Assembly (NCBI GenBank): GCA_950295325.1 | Contig: OX485807.1 | Span: 39,214,440-39,278,439, forward strand | Direction: 5' to 3' | Length of the DNA: 64,000 nt | Source: Polytrichum commune | Taxonomy: Eukaryota > Streptophyta > Polytrichopsida > Polytrichales > Polytrichaceae | Shown here: piece by piece, positions 22,942 to 35,074 of the stretch | Layout: the number at the start of each line of letters is the position of its first letter | Position numbering within the stretch: the first letter of the stretch is position 1 | Translations under genes and position numbers: made by a program | The notes under the pieces: generated by a model | What the model was told of the DNA's origin: nothing | The model's database searches: none | What the model saw: the letters and a program-made list of their open reading frames with translations, nothing else

Positions 22942-24700
22942 GCTTTAAATAACATTTCACTATTACTTTTAGGTGTTTGACCAAAATCCTTTGGTTTTTA
23001 GTATACCATAGCATTTTTTTGGGACCACTTTATCATGCTTGCATCCCATAGGAAAGAAGAATGGTTTGCACATTTTTCTCTATGATACGGTACATTATGT
23101 AATTTTTTGCACATTTTTAAATATATTTGAAAATAAAATCATGTATGATATTTTATCATTTATTAAATAGTGATGACAAGTTACGTTATTTTTAAGCAGT
23201 TCAAATTGTTCTTGATAACTTTTTTGTCAAAATGCAAAAGTCATTTGTGGTTTTCTCTAATATGAAGAATTGGAATTTAAATATTATAACATCATTTAAA
23301 TTTCATAAAATAATGCTTAATGATCTAATCGATAACTCACAATTGGATTTAACATCAATAGATAATGGTACTTTGAAATTGATGAGCAACTTGGGTCTCA
23401 CCAACTATGAGCCTTATGACATCTTCACACTTACAGTTTCCAAAAGAACGTTTGTCTAACAAAATTTTAAACATAAAATTATTGAGTCTCGATGATTTGT
23501 ATATGGCATTAATAATTAAATAACATTGATGACTATTTAGATTAAAATCTAGAAATTACAATGAAATTTAATTTAATCTCCATGTATATTTTAGCTAATT
23601 TGTATAAAAAATAACTATATGTATATCAACACCAATAACATAATTTATTTTATTCAGTGTTTTGATACACTTCACATTATGTTTTATTTATGTTAATATT
23701 CAATTTAAGATCACTCGCACTAGATTTTCATATTGTAAATCTAATTATGTAAATTGTTTAACTTTGTTTCTTGGATTTCATATGTGTGTGTGTGTGTGAT
23801 TCTAAGTTAACTACATCAAGTTTTATTGTTACAAATTATGAATTGTTTTTCATTTATACCTAGACTACATGCTTAATTTGTAATTCTTCGGTTTTGTAAG
23901 AAGATGAGATGGTTCACCACAAACATATCATAGCTCAACACATTTGACATTTGTTTTAAATACAAAATCTTAATAAAAGACATACCCAAATATAAACCAT
24001 ACATTTCGTAAAATGTTCACATTATTATTTGTGAAATACTTTTAATTTTTTTTATGAATAAAAATTCATAAAATACTCAAAGATTTTATATGAATGAATA
24101 AAATTTTATTATCAAAATCCTAGACAATCCATTCAAAAATTAATGACAAATTAGATGATTTTCTAAAAAATGAAACATCACACATTCAATAAAAATTAAT
24201 TCAATGTAAGAAATTCATTTACATAATTTAAGAAAAAACTGCAAGTGATTGTTAAGAAGTATTTTTTTTACTATCATGATTAGGATTATTTTTATTTTTA
24301 TAAATCATAAAATTTTGAAATTGTGTTGGATGTTCAACATATTATTTGTAATTATATGTTTATTAATATGATATAATATTAATATTAATATATGTACATA
24401 AAAAACATAACAAAATTTGATGAAAATTATTTCATTTGATAAAAATTTAACATCAAAACGCTTAAAACTCTGCAAAACACTTCATGTCCACAACAAATTG
24501 TGAATACAATTTAAGTATCCTTACAGATGTTATATTTTAGATTTTTTTTGCTTTAGATTAAATTGAGATTTTATATTTTAGATGCTTTATGATTTTATAA
24601 TTTATACACTTTAATAAATGGTTTTATAGGGTCATGTTGTCTTGGAGTACCCGGTGGTGGGGTGGGTGTCTGAACTAGATGGAACTTAGATCTGAGAACA
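21721..24700. other. Very AT-rich intergenic stretch
   Basis: No gene or domain is recognisable. It contains a 31-base A run at 22910-22940 and a TG run at 23783-23798. From about 23000 to 24620 the DNA is extremely AT-rich, with many short A and T tracts. That is compatible with old decayed repeats or a matrix-attachment-like region, which cannot be tested here. Confidence 0.5.
22910..22940 (+). repeat. 31-base A homopolymer
   Basis: An uninterrupted A tract follows GTTGCCATGG. It could mark the 3' end of a retroposed sequence, but no LINE or SINE body or target duplication was recognised upstream. Confidence 0.9.
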
Positions 24701-26165
24701 TAAATAAGGCATGTCTAAGATTAAATTGCAACTTTTGGCGATATGATAATACCCCTGTGTTTTTGGAGTTGGAAACCAACATCTTCTAGATTAAATATCT
24801 CACCAAATGTTTGCTTACAAATTAAATACCTCAACCCCAATCCACTTTTGTTTTCAAATTTAATATAGGTTTTGAAGAAACTTTCAGCAACATGCGTCAT
24901 TGAAGCTAGGAAAATGATAGAATCTAGATTTACCAACAAATGTTCATTAAAGTCATAAGGTAAGTACAAGTACTGTCAGTTTTCACAAATGGCCCTCACA
25001 TTGTTTCTCAGGGCTTACAATAATGAAATGACCATTTGAGATTTTTGAATAAATAGATTCTGACTAAATAAATGTGATGTTCCTTGCCACTTGCATAATT
25101 ATCCCACTACATGCAAAGGCACTTACAAAGGTTGTGGATCCAACCTCAACACCATCACATTGTAGTAGGTTGTCAGGTTATGATCGTCACATCTTGCCAT
25201 TCGTAGATGTAAAGGGAGGTGTGTATTGAACATGTTAGTGACAAAGAGGATGAGGAGGGAATGAAGACAATAGGGGTATTCACGAAGCTTCTATGCACAA
25301 TTCTACATTGACTACATTGATTGCGCTCATTACTTTGTGGAGATAGATGTGTGTGAGTAGTTTCCTCTTAAACTTCCATCTATGCCCAAAAGCTTTAGTG
25401 TCTAAAATTTCCACAATGCCTCCATTGATTAATTTCTCAAACCTACGTGAATTCTAGAAATATAGTCTAGAACATGCTCGATACTTGGAATGTGCTTGCA
25501 TTTTTCTAATTTAAGAATTTGAATGTTGAATTCGATGACAATGTTAAAAATCATTTCTGAACCCTCGTGCCAAGCTTGCGCTTGTTGATTTTCAATGTAA
25601 AGTAAGGCATTCATTAGGTTAATTGCACTCTATGTGAACTTCCCATTCATACTATCATAAACAAACATCTTACTATTTATCTGAAAATACCACAGTTATA
25701 AGATACTAGTGGTTGTTTCTCCAAACATTTTGCCAACCTCATTGCTCCCATAATAGCACTCCCCTGTTTACATCCAAGAGCATCCATCCTACATATCTGA
25801 ACGTAACACCAAACTATTTGATCTTTTCAAATAGTGCACTTGAAAAGTAAATTTGTTTTAGATAGGGTCCCTTTTGACATGATTAGCTACAAATGAAAAT
25901 ATGTAATTCAAATAAGGTATTTTTTTCGTAGAGAGGCCCAATATGGGCCTATTAGATGCTCATGGGTTAAAGAGTTAAGTGGACCTTGTCACAACAAATT
26001 CTTTGTGACCATGAGTTTGTTCATTGGCCGAGAATCTATCCATTAGTCCCATTATCATAGTTGGATGGGGTCCGAGGAATTGATGCCACACGCAACACAA
26101 GCCCCTATAGAATCAATTCCATTACCCAATGCACACAAGACTTATAATTTCTTGAGACGGGCCAC
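24701..26165 (-). other. Stretch with weak minus-strand coding character
   Basis: Minus-strand frames at 24721-24969 (82 codons) and 25429-25614 (61 codons, containing NALLYIENQQAQAWHEGSEM), plus shorter open segments up to about 25800, look more protein-like than their neighbours. They do not join in one frame. I do not recognise the family, and this may be an old gene remnant. Confidence 0.25.
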
Positions 26166-26168
26166 TGA

Positions 26169-26663
26169 GGGCCACTTCACACACGAGACTGAGAGCCCGT
26201 GACCATTACACTTCCAGCACTCTCATTGGTGGAAAAGGCGGAGCCGGTCCAAGTTCGCTGCACACTACGCTTGAGGGACCAATGGAGTAAGTGAATGCAA
26301 GATGGATGCAAAGTCTACATGGATTTCTACATGGCATCAAAGGGATCACGTTTCATGGTCACTTGGACTAGTATCAAAAACCACCTCTCGGACGTAGGCC
26401 TAACACAAAATTGGGAGACCATGGCATTCTGAACGTTCACAACCATTGATTTATTCTACTTTATCATGTGTGAAGACCCGCATGAATAAAAATTCATTGA
26501 AATAGCATTTGGTTGAGGGCCCGGGTACATATGGCTTCACACTAAACTTGAAGACCCATGAGCACACTTGATTTTGGAGGTAATTTGCGACGGTCTTTAA
26601 CCACTTTCTTTGGGCTCTCACAATTTCATGGTCACGGCTCTTGGCTCGTGTGTGAAGTGGCCC
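26169..26663 (+). mobile_element. PIF/Harbinger-like MITE, family 1, copy A
   Basis: The left end GGGCCACTTCACACACGAG matches the inverted right end (CTCGTGTGTGAAGTGGCCC). It is flanked by a 3-bp duplication TGA (26166-26168 and 26664-26666). The 495-bp body is non-coding and has three relatives at 27697, 37502 and 49128. A 3-bp target duplication with GGG-starting ends is the PIF/Harbinger (Tourist) pattern. The orientation is that of copy C. Confidence 0.88.
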
Positions 26664-26769
26664 TGAGATCCAGTGGGATATTGATGCCACATTGGCATCA
26701 CTTAACTCATTTATTTCATACATGGGACTTGGACTCTAGGGTGAAGATACCCCAAATTTTACTCTCCAC

Positions 26770-26880
26770 CAATAAGATCGCTTGGTCCACCAAACTATGA
26801 TTAGTGTAATTAGGAGGAAAAAGATTCGAACCCTTAACTTGTGGGTTTGAAGACCATTGTACTACCTTTGGAATTATTTG
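26770..26880 (-). repeat. Possible tRNA-derived SINE fragment (minus strand)
   Basis: On the minus strand GGTAGTACAATGG resembles a pol III A box. About 30 nt further on, GGGTTCGAATC is a near-perfect B box, the layout of a tRNA-derived SINE head. The 3' body and tail are not recognisable, so this is tentative. Confidence 0.4.
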
Positions 26881-27115
26881 AAGTTTCTTTGGCCTTCGAC
26901 CCTAATGTTATAAACGCGTGAACCAGCTCATATATAATTGGCACTAAGCTTGTTATGTACATACGTGTGTCATGGTTCCTATGTCCCTTTGAGTTTGATT
27001 TTTGTTCACGTTCCTAGATTTTGAACCAAAATTTTAATGTAGGTTTGAAAATACATCATAGGTTTTCTTTCTAAGTAGTCTGACAAGATAACAACGTCAA
27101 TGTAAAGCTCACAAC

Positions 27116-27293
27116 CATAACATTATTAAGTTGTGTGTGTCTGTGTGTGTGTTCATGTGGGTCCCGAGAATATAAGCATGGGATGTCGCAACTAGTGCAC
27201 ATTCAATTTGAATGTGCACTAGCTGCGACATCCCATGCTTATATTCTCAGGGTCCACATGAATGAACGCATATTGCTTAATAATATTATAACA
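27116..27293. repeat. Long near-perfect hairpin (foldback)
   Basis: Core arms 27152-27206 and 27208-27262 pair almost perfectly around a one-base centre at 27207 (ATTCAATTTGAAT), with only a few mismatches per 55 bp. Outside the core the pairing resumes beyond a TG-repeat expansion in the left arm, with CATAACATTATTAAG facing CTTAATAATATTAT. A transcript would fold into a long double-stranded stem. It may be a foldback MITE or a small-RNA precursor. Confidence 0.9.
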
Positions 27294-27696
27294 TTTTCCT
27301 TTTACAACTATTGACTTATTGTTTTGATGTTTCCGCGGGTTGGTTGTACTGTGGGTTCTTTTTGCAATTGAATTTTCAATTTGTGCCAAAAAGAAAAGAA
27401 AAGACTTATTTTTTTAAATCAATACAAATGAAGGGACGACTAGGTCAGGTTGAAAATTAAGCATTAAAATTTTGGGGTTAGTGGGTTGGACAAATGTTCA
27501 AAGAAAGGCTTCTATAAAAAAAATTACTCGTCTTCTTCATCCAGATATAGGGCCCATATTATATCTCGGAGTTTACTAATGTTATGGTCATAATATGGGT
27601 CGATACCATTATGTTATTAGTCCCTTGCATTATGGGACTTTTCGTTTTCAAGAGCACTAAGTTTGAGTAATGTAGACTTGGGTGACCATAACATTA

Positions 27697-28197
27697 GGGC
27701 CACTTCACACACAAGCCAAGAGCCATGACCAAGCAATTGTGAGAGCCCAAAAGGAAGTGTCCAAAGGTTGTCCCAATACACCTTCAAAAACATGTAATGT
27801 GGTCACAAATCCTCAAGTGTATTTTGAAGTTATATGTAACCATGTCTCAATCAAATGCTATTTCAACGAATCTCTATTCATGCAGGTCCTCACACATGAT
27901 AAAATAGAATAAATCAATGGTTGTGAGTATTCGGAGTGCCATGGTCTCCTAGTTTTGTATTAGGCCAACTTCCAAGAGGCAGTTCTTGAAAATTGTCCAA
28001 GTGACCATGAAACATGATCCATTCAATGCCGTGTAGGAATCCATGTAGACTTTGCATCCATCTTGTATTCACATACTCTGTTGGTCCCTCAAGCATAGTA
28101 TGAAGTAGCGAACTTGGACCAGCTCTGCCTTTTCCACCAATGAGAGTGCTTGAAGTGTAATGGTCACGGGCTCTCAGTCTCGTGTGTGAAGTGGCCC
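27697..28197 (-). mobile_element. PIF/Harbinger-like MITE, family 1, copy B (inverted)
   Basis: GGGCCACTTCACACACAAG at the left and CTTCACACACGAG, inverted, at the right are flanked by TTA on both sides (27694-27696 and 28198-28200). The body matches copies A and C in reverse orientation, including the TGCATCCATCTTG and CCAATGAGAGTGCTTG blocks. It is 501 bp and non-coding. Confidence 0.9.
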
Positions 28198-28627
28198 TTA
28201 GCAAACTCTAGTGCTGAGTTCAGTGGCCCATGGAATCCCAACTGATTGATTTGGGTATCTATTATGATTTACAAGGTGGTTGCTATAGTGTTACCTTGAC
28301 AAACCACCACCCCGGTCACAACTACACTCTTTTTCATCTCCAAGGTGGAGTTCTTGAAAGTGGTGACTCTGCATGGTGATTTGGGCGAACCAACCCATAC
28401 ACTTGTTTCTTGTTGGATGCCTAAACCCTTGCCTCCAAGGAACCAATGTACAGGTTGGTTTGCCCCAACCACTACATGATGTGGTAAGACTTTTGTCAAG
28501 CTATTTTTGATCACGGAACCCTTCCCCACTCTTGACTAATGTTATGAAGGAGTACACCAACATGTGGGTTTATTGTCTCGACCAATTTCGCACAGAGGTT
28601 CAAGGCATGTCAACCAACATAGACTAA

Positions 28628-29757
28628 TGGGTTCTTTACATAATGGACCATGAAGTCGTCCCTTGCTCCTCTAAAACATGTCATTGGTTGTTGAATTCAG
28701 TCTGGGACCACTCCGGTTTGCATCATGAAAAAGAATGTAAGAGTGACCATGGAACTTGAGGTCCCCAAAAGGCCTATTTTAAGGCCTACATTATCCATTG
28801 TCATGGTCCAATGGGTTTTGTAGTGGGAGAGGCAAAAGACGTTCTTTTGCTGCAAATGTCAAGGGGACCATGGCAGATAAATGCCATTTTAATTTTATAA
28901 GTCTAGTTTATATTAAAAAGTTAATATTTTTCATAGTTATGACGAAAGAAGGGGAGAAGGTCAAACATGAAGAAAATTCCCAAAACTGCCCTTTTTGAAC
29001 ATATATTTTTTATAAAAAAAACACACATCCACCTTTTGGTGCATGGTCACTTCTCTTGTCCCACATTCGGTTTACACATACACTAATCTCCCGCTTAAGT
29101 ATGCACTTTGAACCGGAGCCGTTGATGCGCACTTAGTTGGTAGTTGCATACTTTACTCATATCACTTTCTAGACCCTTTGATTCGATGATACGCAATGAG
29201 AAATGAATGAAACCTGAGGCAACCCGCTAGACCGTAGCCTTGCAATGTCAAATCATCCATTGATGACGAAATCTAACCTATTGAGACATTTGTTGAATCT
29301 GAAAGTGCTACCAACTTCAAAGGCTTTGAAACTCTACATAACATTGTCTTTGACATCGACGACCAATTGCTTTGCTCCGATGTTCAAACGGAAGTTGGAC
29401 AAATGTACGATGAACTGCAACATTCATTTGAGACGTTGTAGTGAAACGTTAACAAACTAACATTGAATGTCAAGCGTAAAAAATCATGTATTTGCGGCAA
29501 ATGACTCTACATGACATGTTCAAACAATAAAATATGAACTTTGATTTTTGTCAAAAAACAATTGCCCACTTAACCGGAATGCGTACTTAAACGGGTGAGT
29601 ACTTTAAGCGGGAGATTACTATAGTCAAGAGCCCGAAGCCTTCAAGAATGCATTTTTGTAGAAATCGGACAATGGAAGTGTTACCGTGAAGTGTGACCAT
29701 GGAAAATCGCCTCTCTAACATGGGACAAATCCATGGTCCATCATATAAACAACCCCC
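28628..29757 (-). mobile_element. PIF-like MITE, family 2, copy 1, carrying a nested insert
   Basis: The left end TTTACATAATGGACCATGAA, followed by GTCGTCCC, faces an inverted right end GGGACAAATCCATGGTCCAT followed by ATAAAC. The interior corresponds in reverse orientation to the copies at 41816 and 52009 (TGGTCACTTCTCTTGTCCCACATTCGG near 29045-29071). Target duplications are not clean. A 541-bp element is inserted at 29081-29621. Confidence 0.75.
29081..29621. mobile_element. TA-flanked MITE nested in the family 2 copy
   Basis: Inverted ends TAATCTCCCGCTTAAGTA (left) and TAATCTCCCGCTTAAAGTA (right, inverted) are flanked by TA (29079-29080 and 29622-29623). The two other family 2 copies show the unoccupied sequence at the corresponding place (TAGGTGTAAA at 41936 and at 52141). 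Inner repeats such as AACCGGA near 29110 and TTAACCGGAATGCG near 29572 strengthen the foldback. The TA points to Tc1/mariner. Confidence 0.75.
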
Positions 29758-31290
29758 GAGAGGTTTAATTTCAAATAGATTATGACAAGGGTTCTAGGCC
29801 ACTTGTGAATGACGGCAATGACCCTACCTTTATGAGTTTAGACGTGGCTCTCAGTTTCGAAAAGGAGCAATTCGATGTTACTTAGTAATGTAATGTTCAT
29901 TATGTTTTAATGTTTGTTTATCAAAATGTATGCAACAGTTAGAATGTCAAGTTCTTACCACTTACTTTATGTAATTGCAGTTTCAATATATTTGTCACAT
30001 ATTCACATATGAGCTCACAACTATGATCAAGGACAACATTTCTCTCTCTCTCTCTCTCTCTTTCTCTCCAATCATTAGAAACTACTTATTCATGAAAGGC
30101 ATTTGCAAAACTATACTCAACAACATGTATGAATTTAGTTTTCATAAAAACTTTAGTCATGCTATTGTTTCTTCTCCCCTTAGTGTCCAACTATCAACAT
30201 ATATCATGTCACAATAAAGTATATAGGCATAGTATTCGCATAGAAACCCACAACCCTCCCCTCTCACTTTCATTGCCACGTGGCACAAGATAATTGGAAA
30301 GATTGAGGGTGTTTATAGTCATAAACCTCTCCAACACTCACTCTTTAAGAGACGTGTAGATCTCCATAATGCAAGGGTCTCGATCTAGTTCGGAAGAAAG
30401 GGTTATATCCGATAACGGACTTGCCGCTTTGCAGCTCAACTGATTATCTAATATATAATGTTTTTGGACCCACAAAAATTGAGTCGAGTTGTTGTGTAAT
30501 CTTATGTGGGCAAGTGAGTGCATAACCTTGTACATTGAGGGCCGGCTCACATGGTCTCAAGTGGCCACATGGAGACAAAGTCCCATCTTTTGAGCCTCAA
30601 GAAAGCCTTATAGTATGGTTTATATTTATTAAAGCCAAATATTGATTACTTCATGCTAAAAAAAAATCATGGGACTTGTGTGGAGAGTTGGATCTAAGCC
30701 TAGCTTTTTGCTCGACCCAACTCTCAACACAAGTCCCAAACCTCACCTCCAGAAAGTGTTGCCATGTATGCATCCATGTCACACTCGGGACTTATGACTT
30801 GGGACCCATGTGAACCGGACTTGAATTATCTCAATTGGAGATTTCATCACAAACCTATAAACTTTAACGGGTATCTTAGGCAAAATTGGACCCTTGGAAC
30901 CCTAGAGAGCCCACCACATAGGCACCAAGATAATTATGAAATATTTGGTTAGAACCAAGTTTAAGTACCTAAACTTATTTCAAATTCCTATGAGGATGTT
31001 CTAACGAACAACATGTGTGTGTTTAGTTCCATAGAGTACAATATAATGCCAAGTGATTCCATAACTTCCAATGGTGGACTCCATTCTTCAAGCTACAAAT
31101 CTCAAGAAACTTCAAGCCTATTCGCATGGAACATGTGCCATACAAACTAAACCAAAGTTGATAACATCAGGATCAAGTGAAACATTTGCATCACATGTGT
31201 TCACGATAAGAATCCATGTTTAATAACTTTGTTTGCGCAAAGTTTAGAGTTCAAAATAAGCAAAATGAAAGTGTTGAGGTGAGCTTGTGG
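29758..31290. other. Intergenic stretch with a CT run and a small hairpin
   Basis: No gene recognised. A CT run occupies 30040-30069 (one T interruption). A short hairpin at 30671-30737 is listed separately. Confidence 0.5.
30671..30737. repeat. Short hairpin with 21-nt arms
   Basis: GGGACTTGTGTGGAGAGTTGG (30671-30691) pairs with its inverted copy ending CAACACAAGTCCC (30717-30737), with a loop of about 25 nt and one or two mismatches. Confidence 0.75.
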
Positions 31291-31291
31291 T

Positions 31292-31431
31292 ACATAACAT
31301 TATTCAAATCCATAACAGTGTTCTATGGGACTAACAATATTTCACTGAATATTCCCCACATCCAATCTTAATATTATGTGAAATATTGTTAGTCCCACGT
31401 AACATTGTTATGGATTTGAATAATGTTATGT
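31292..31431. repeat. Long hairpin with 54-bp arms
   Basis: Arms 31292-31345 and 31378-31431 are almost perfectly complementary. The left arm runs ACATAACATTATTCAAATCC ... TTTCAC and the right arm GTGAAATATT ... AATGTTATGT. They enclose a 32-nt loop. This is a foldback element or small-RNA precursor candidate. No coding sequence is present. Confidence 0.92.
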
Positions 31432-32444
31432 ATGTATAACTTACAAACATAATGTTGACAAACCTAAGAGAGAGTGCACTTGACCAACCTTTTCATGATC
31501 GGGAGTGGGGTAATAAAAATGTAGTATTTAAGTAAAAACGGCCTACTTAAAAGTATTCAAGTGTATTTCCAGACAACACCCATTAAATGTGGTTAGATAG
31601 ATAGAAACTCCAACCCCTTTCAAGCAAGGGGCCGGCATGAATAAAGTGTCCGTTTGTAATGCCAATGACCCGATGCCCACTGGACAAGGGGACATTGGGA
31701 CAAATACTACTCTCCCCTTTCGAGGATGGACACTATAGTGACACACTATACAAGTTCCTAGCTAGTCACTAGTGCCTTGAAGATACCGGACATGGTATCC
31801 CCCCAAAGGGCTTTGAGGTACCCATACAACAAGGTCCAAGGACCCCCCACCATAGTTGGGTGGACTAAGGTGGTGAGCACCACGTCGGCATGGGGAATAG
31901 AACCCACAATTAAATGTGGTTACAAGCTACCGGCTACTATTATTGATAACATGTTATTGGTTACTAACGTAGTGTCTACTCCGTGCAAAGGTTGAAGTAG
32001 TTCTACATCTAATGTCATTGTCCCTTGGGACGTGGCCACGGATATCTTACGAACAGAGACTCTATTCACTCTGGCCACCTCGTGAGACCATAGTTCTTCT
32101 TCTTAGTTAAAACAATTGTGTTTTCAAAATTTGGAGTTTTAGGTTAACTTAACTTTATAGATTGATATGTTGATACACTTTCAATATATCTAAATATCAT
32201 TATAAGAAAATATGATGATATATGTGTATACATATACGTGTGTATTGTCTATTATGTTGAATGTGTATAGTCAATTGGTGTATCGCAAAAAAATATACTC
32301 AAAACATTTAATTCAACATTATCACAATTAATCATGCATATACAATTCTATTGGAGGATCCTACCATAGATTTCAAGGGTGTTAAAATTATAGATTGGAA
32401 CTTGTTCAATTTTACTCACAAACCAAGTGTAATTGTACAAGAAG
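31432..32444. other. Intergenic stretch, nothing recognised
   Basis: Short open frames only. TTAAATGTGGTTA occurs near both 31585 and 31912. No repeat boundaries can be drawn. Confidence 0.5.
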
Positions 32445-32622
32445 CACTAGTAGAAAATTAGCCCAAAAAATTTGCAGCCAAAATTGGTTGCGGTTCTTTT
32501 GACAAGCCTAATCTATCCAAAAAAACAAATATACAGTCATTTAGCGATTATATATTAGGCTGATCAAAAGAAGCAGGGCTGATTTTTGCTACAGTTCTTT
32601 TTGACATAGTCTTCTACTAGTG
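32445..32622. mobile_element. Miniature CACTA element, 178 bp
   Basis: It begins CACTAGTAGAA and ends TTCTACTAGTG, exact inverted 11-bp termini of the CACTA type. It is flanked by a 3-bp duplication AAG (32442-32444 and 32623-32625), as expected for CACTA (En/Spm) transposition. The interior has partly inverted GGTTGCGGTTCTTTTGA / TTGCTACAGTTCTTTTTGA motifs and no coding sequence. Confidence 0.88.
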
Positions 32623-32625
32623 AAG

Positions 32626-33180
32626 AGGGAACATCTATGAAACAATAAAACCCAAAATTTCCCAAGATAAATTTTAGGATCACGCATCACAAACTCTCAA
32701 AGGGTGATATATAATATATTTATTACACCTAGTTGTGTATGATGTAGTTAATATCATGTTATATATTAGTATTATATGACAATCTTGTATGCATCGGTAT
32801 AATGTGACACCCAACAAAGGAGGATAAGAAAATAATACAATGAGTGCAACAAAACCAAAATTCTTGATGTTATTTCAACACTAAATAACTCAACCTCCGA
32901 AACTTTGTGATTCAACCCTACAACAATGTTTACCCCCCCCCCCCTCATATGCTAAAAAAACGTTGTGGTCCAAATGATGAATGTTGAATGGTAAAAGGGG
33001 ATGCAAATGGAGTCATTTAATTTGCTCCAAAATGTGAATGTTCTTCTTGAAATTAACCATGCTTTGTAACTTATTCTTTTTGGAGGGTATGAAAAAATAT
33101 TATATGAAAATGTCGAGGTGGACACGTGATACACCAATCACATGAGAAAAAAGAGTGTCACAAAGGAACCCCAAACCAAA
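32626..33180. other. AT-rich intergenic stretch
   Basis: No gene recognised. Contains a 10-12 base C run near 32934-32944. Confidence 0.5.
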
Positions 33181-33466
33181 AATCTTGGGGTTTTTTGACA
33201 TTTAAGGTCGAGACATTGAGCAATTTCAAATTTTGGACGACAATCAAAACTTTGTTATTAGGTTCTTGTTCCTTTTTTTTTTCTCTTAGGAGTTAAAAAA
33301 ATGCGACTTGACAATGGAAATGTTGACCCGGGCCCTACTTTACATATTGGAACCGCCATAACAAGAGGATCTTTAAAGAATCACATGGGATTTACCCCTT
33401 GAAACAAATGAACCAACAAGTTGTTATGAGAATCCATAGATCAGGGTGCATTCGATTAGACCCCCT

Positions 33467-34054
33467 CCTAGGTACGCAACTCCCATATTATACGCAGGGG
33501 GCATCGGCATTAAAATGGCTTAGAGGATGACTTTTTAAAAAATTATATCAAATTATACAAAAATAAAAAGACCAAAAAGTTGGGTGAAGACCAAGTTAAA
33601 TAAAATGACATGTAAAAAAAATTTGGGTTGCATATTTATTTGAAAAAACTCCATAATGTATATAAAGAATTGAAACACTTTTAAAAAAAAACCTATGCCT
33701 ATGCATAATTTTAAAAGATCCACACGAGTAGTTGCCTTTAATTAAAATCAGAAGTCATTGGCAATGTTTTATTCATAATAAAAAATATTAAAGTTTTAAA
33801 TTAAAAAACCCAAAAAGTTGGATAGTTTGGCCTAAGGTATTGTATTAAAATACTCATATAATTGGGTTCTTAATGTAGTTATATGCTTCAAGGAATATTA
33901 ATGTCCTATATAAAATTATATTTTTGCATTCCTTGTTAAAATGGCTACAAGAGTTTTCTACATTAAAAAAATTAATATCACTTGAGATTGGACTAAAATG
34001 CATTATAAGTGATTATAATCAGGGCCATATAATACAGGAGTTGCGTACCCACAA
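33467..34054. mobile_element. Foldback-ended insertion inside the tandem array
   Basis: The left end GGTACGCAACTCC...TATTATA faces its inverted form TATAATACAGGAGTTGCGTACC. A direct ACCCCCT flanks the segment at 33460-33466 and 34055-34061. The neighbouring array unit reads through without it (GGACCCCCTTGATAGCCTAGAGAGG near 34642). The 588-bp interior is AT-rich and non-coding. hAT or MULE are both possible. Confidence 0.65.
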
Positions 34055-34902
34055 ACCCCCTTTAAACCCTAGAGAGGCAAAGAATCTATTTTTCTCCCTG
34101 AGGGGGTGTATTGACATTTTAGGCTACAACTTTGAGTAATCCCTATATTTGGGGCGACAATTTAGAACTAGTTTCCCTAAAGTGATGTTTGGCTCAACAC
34201 TTTGCACATTGAAAGATAATTTCCAAGTGGGTTCCAACACGGCAATGACCCGTGTGCATATGACATGTGCACATTTCGTCCCAAAAACAACTTTTTGTGT
34301 CAAGCTAGACAAAGTTGTACACTATTCTCGTTTTCCTTTTTCAAGAAATTTCCTAAGTTTCAAGGACTTTAAGGAACAATCCAAACACTATAAATCAAAA
34401 CATGAGGTTTTTTTTGTTTTTTTTTCCCTCCCTATTGTGTCTTTAGAGTTTTTTTTTTTCAAAAAGCGGCTTGGCATTGGAAATGTTGCGCCATGGTTTG
34501 TACTTGCTTACATACAAAATACACAAATGTGTAGAACACGGCACAAGATTCAATGAACCATCACAAAGGAAACCCACACAAACAAACAAACAATCAAACA
34601 AGTTGTGATGAAAGAATCTAAAGATTGGGTTGCACTCAATTGGACCCCCTTGATAGCCTAGAGAGGTGTGCATCTTCATGCGCTCCCTCGGGGATGTAAA
34701 CTTTGGCATGTAAGGTTGACATCTCGAGTAACCCCACGTTTTGGATAACGTTGAGAATTTAGTTGGATGATGGGGTTGTCCAACACACACTTAAACACTC
34801 CTTGAACATTATAAATTGTCAAAAGTGACGTGAAACTCCCTACCAAAACATCAGGTTCTCGAGAAACTTTAAGAGTATTGCAGTGAGTTATCTATTTTGT
34901 CT

Positions 34903-35035
34903 TTACATATGCCGGAATGTAATATTTGAGTGGGATGCAAGTGTGTCTTAGCGAATGTGAAAATGACGTGTGGCAAAATTTAAGGAAAAATAATCATTTT
35001 GTGTCAAAATACAGAGCCCTCTACAGTAACTCTCT

Positions 35036-35074
<39 letters not shown>

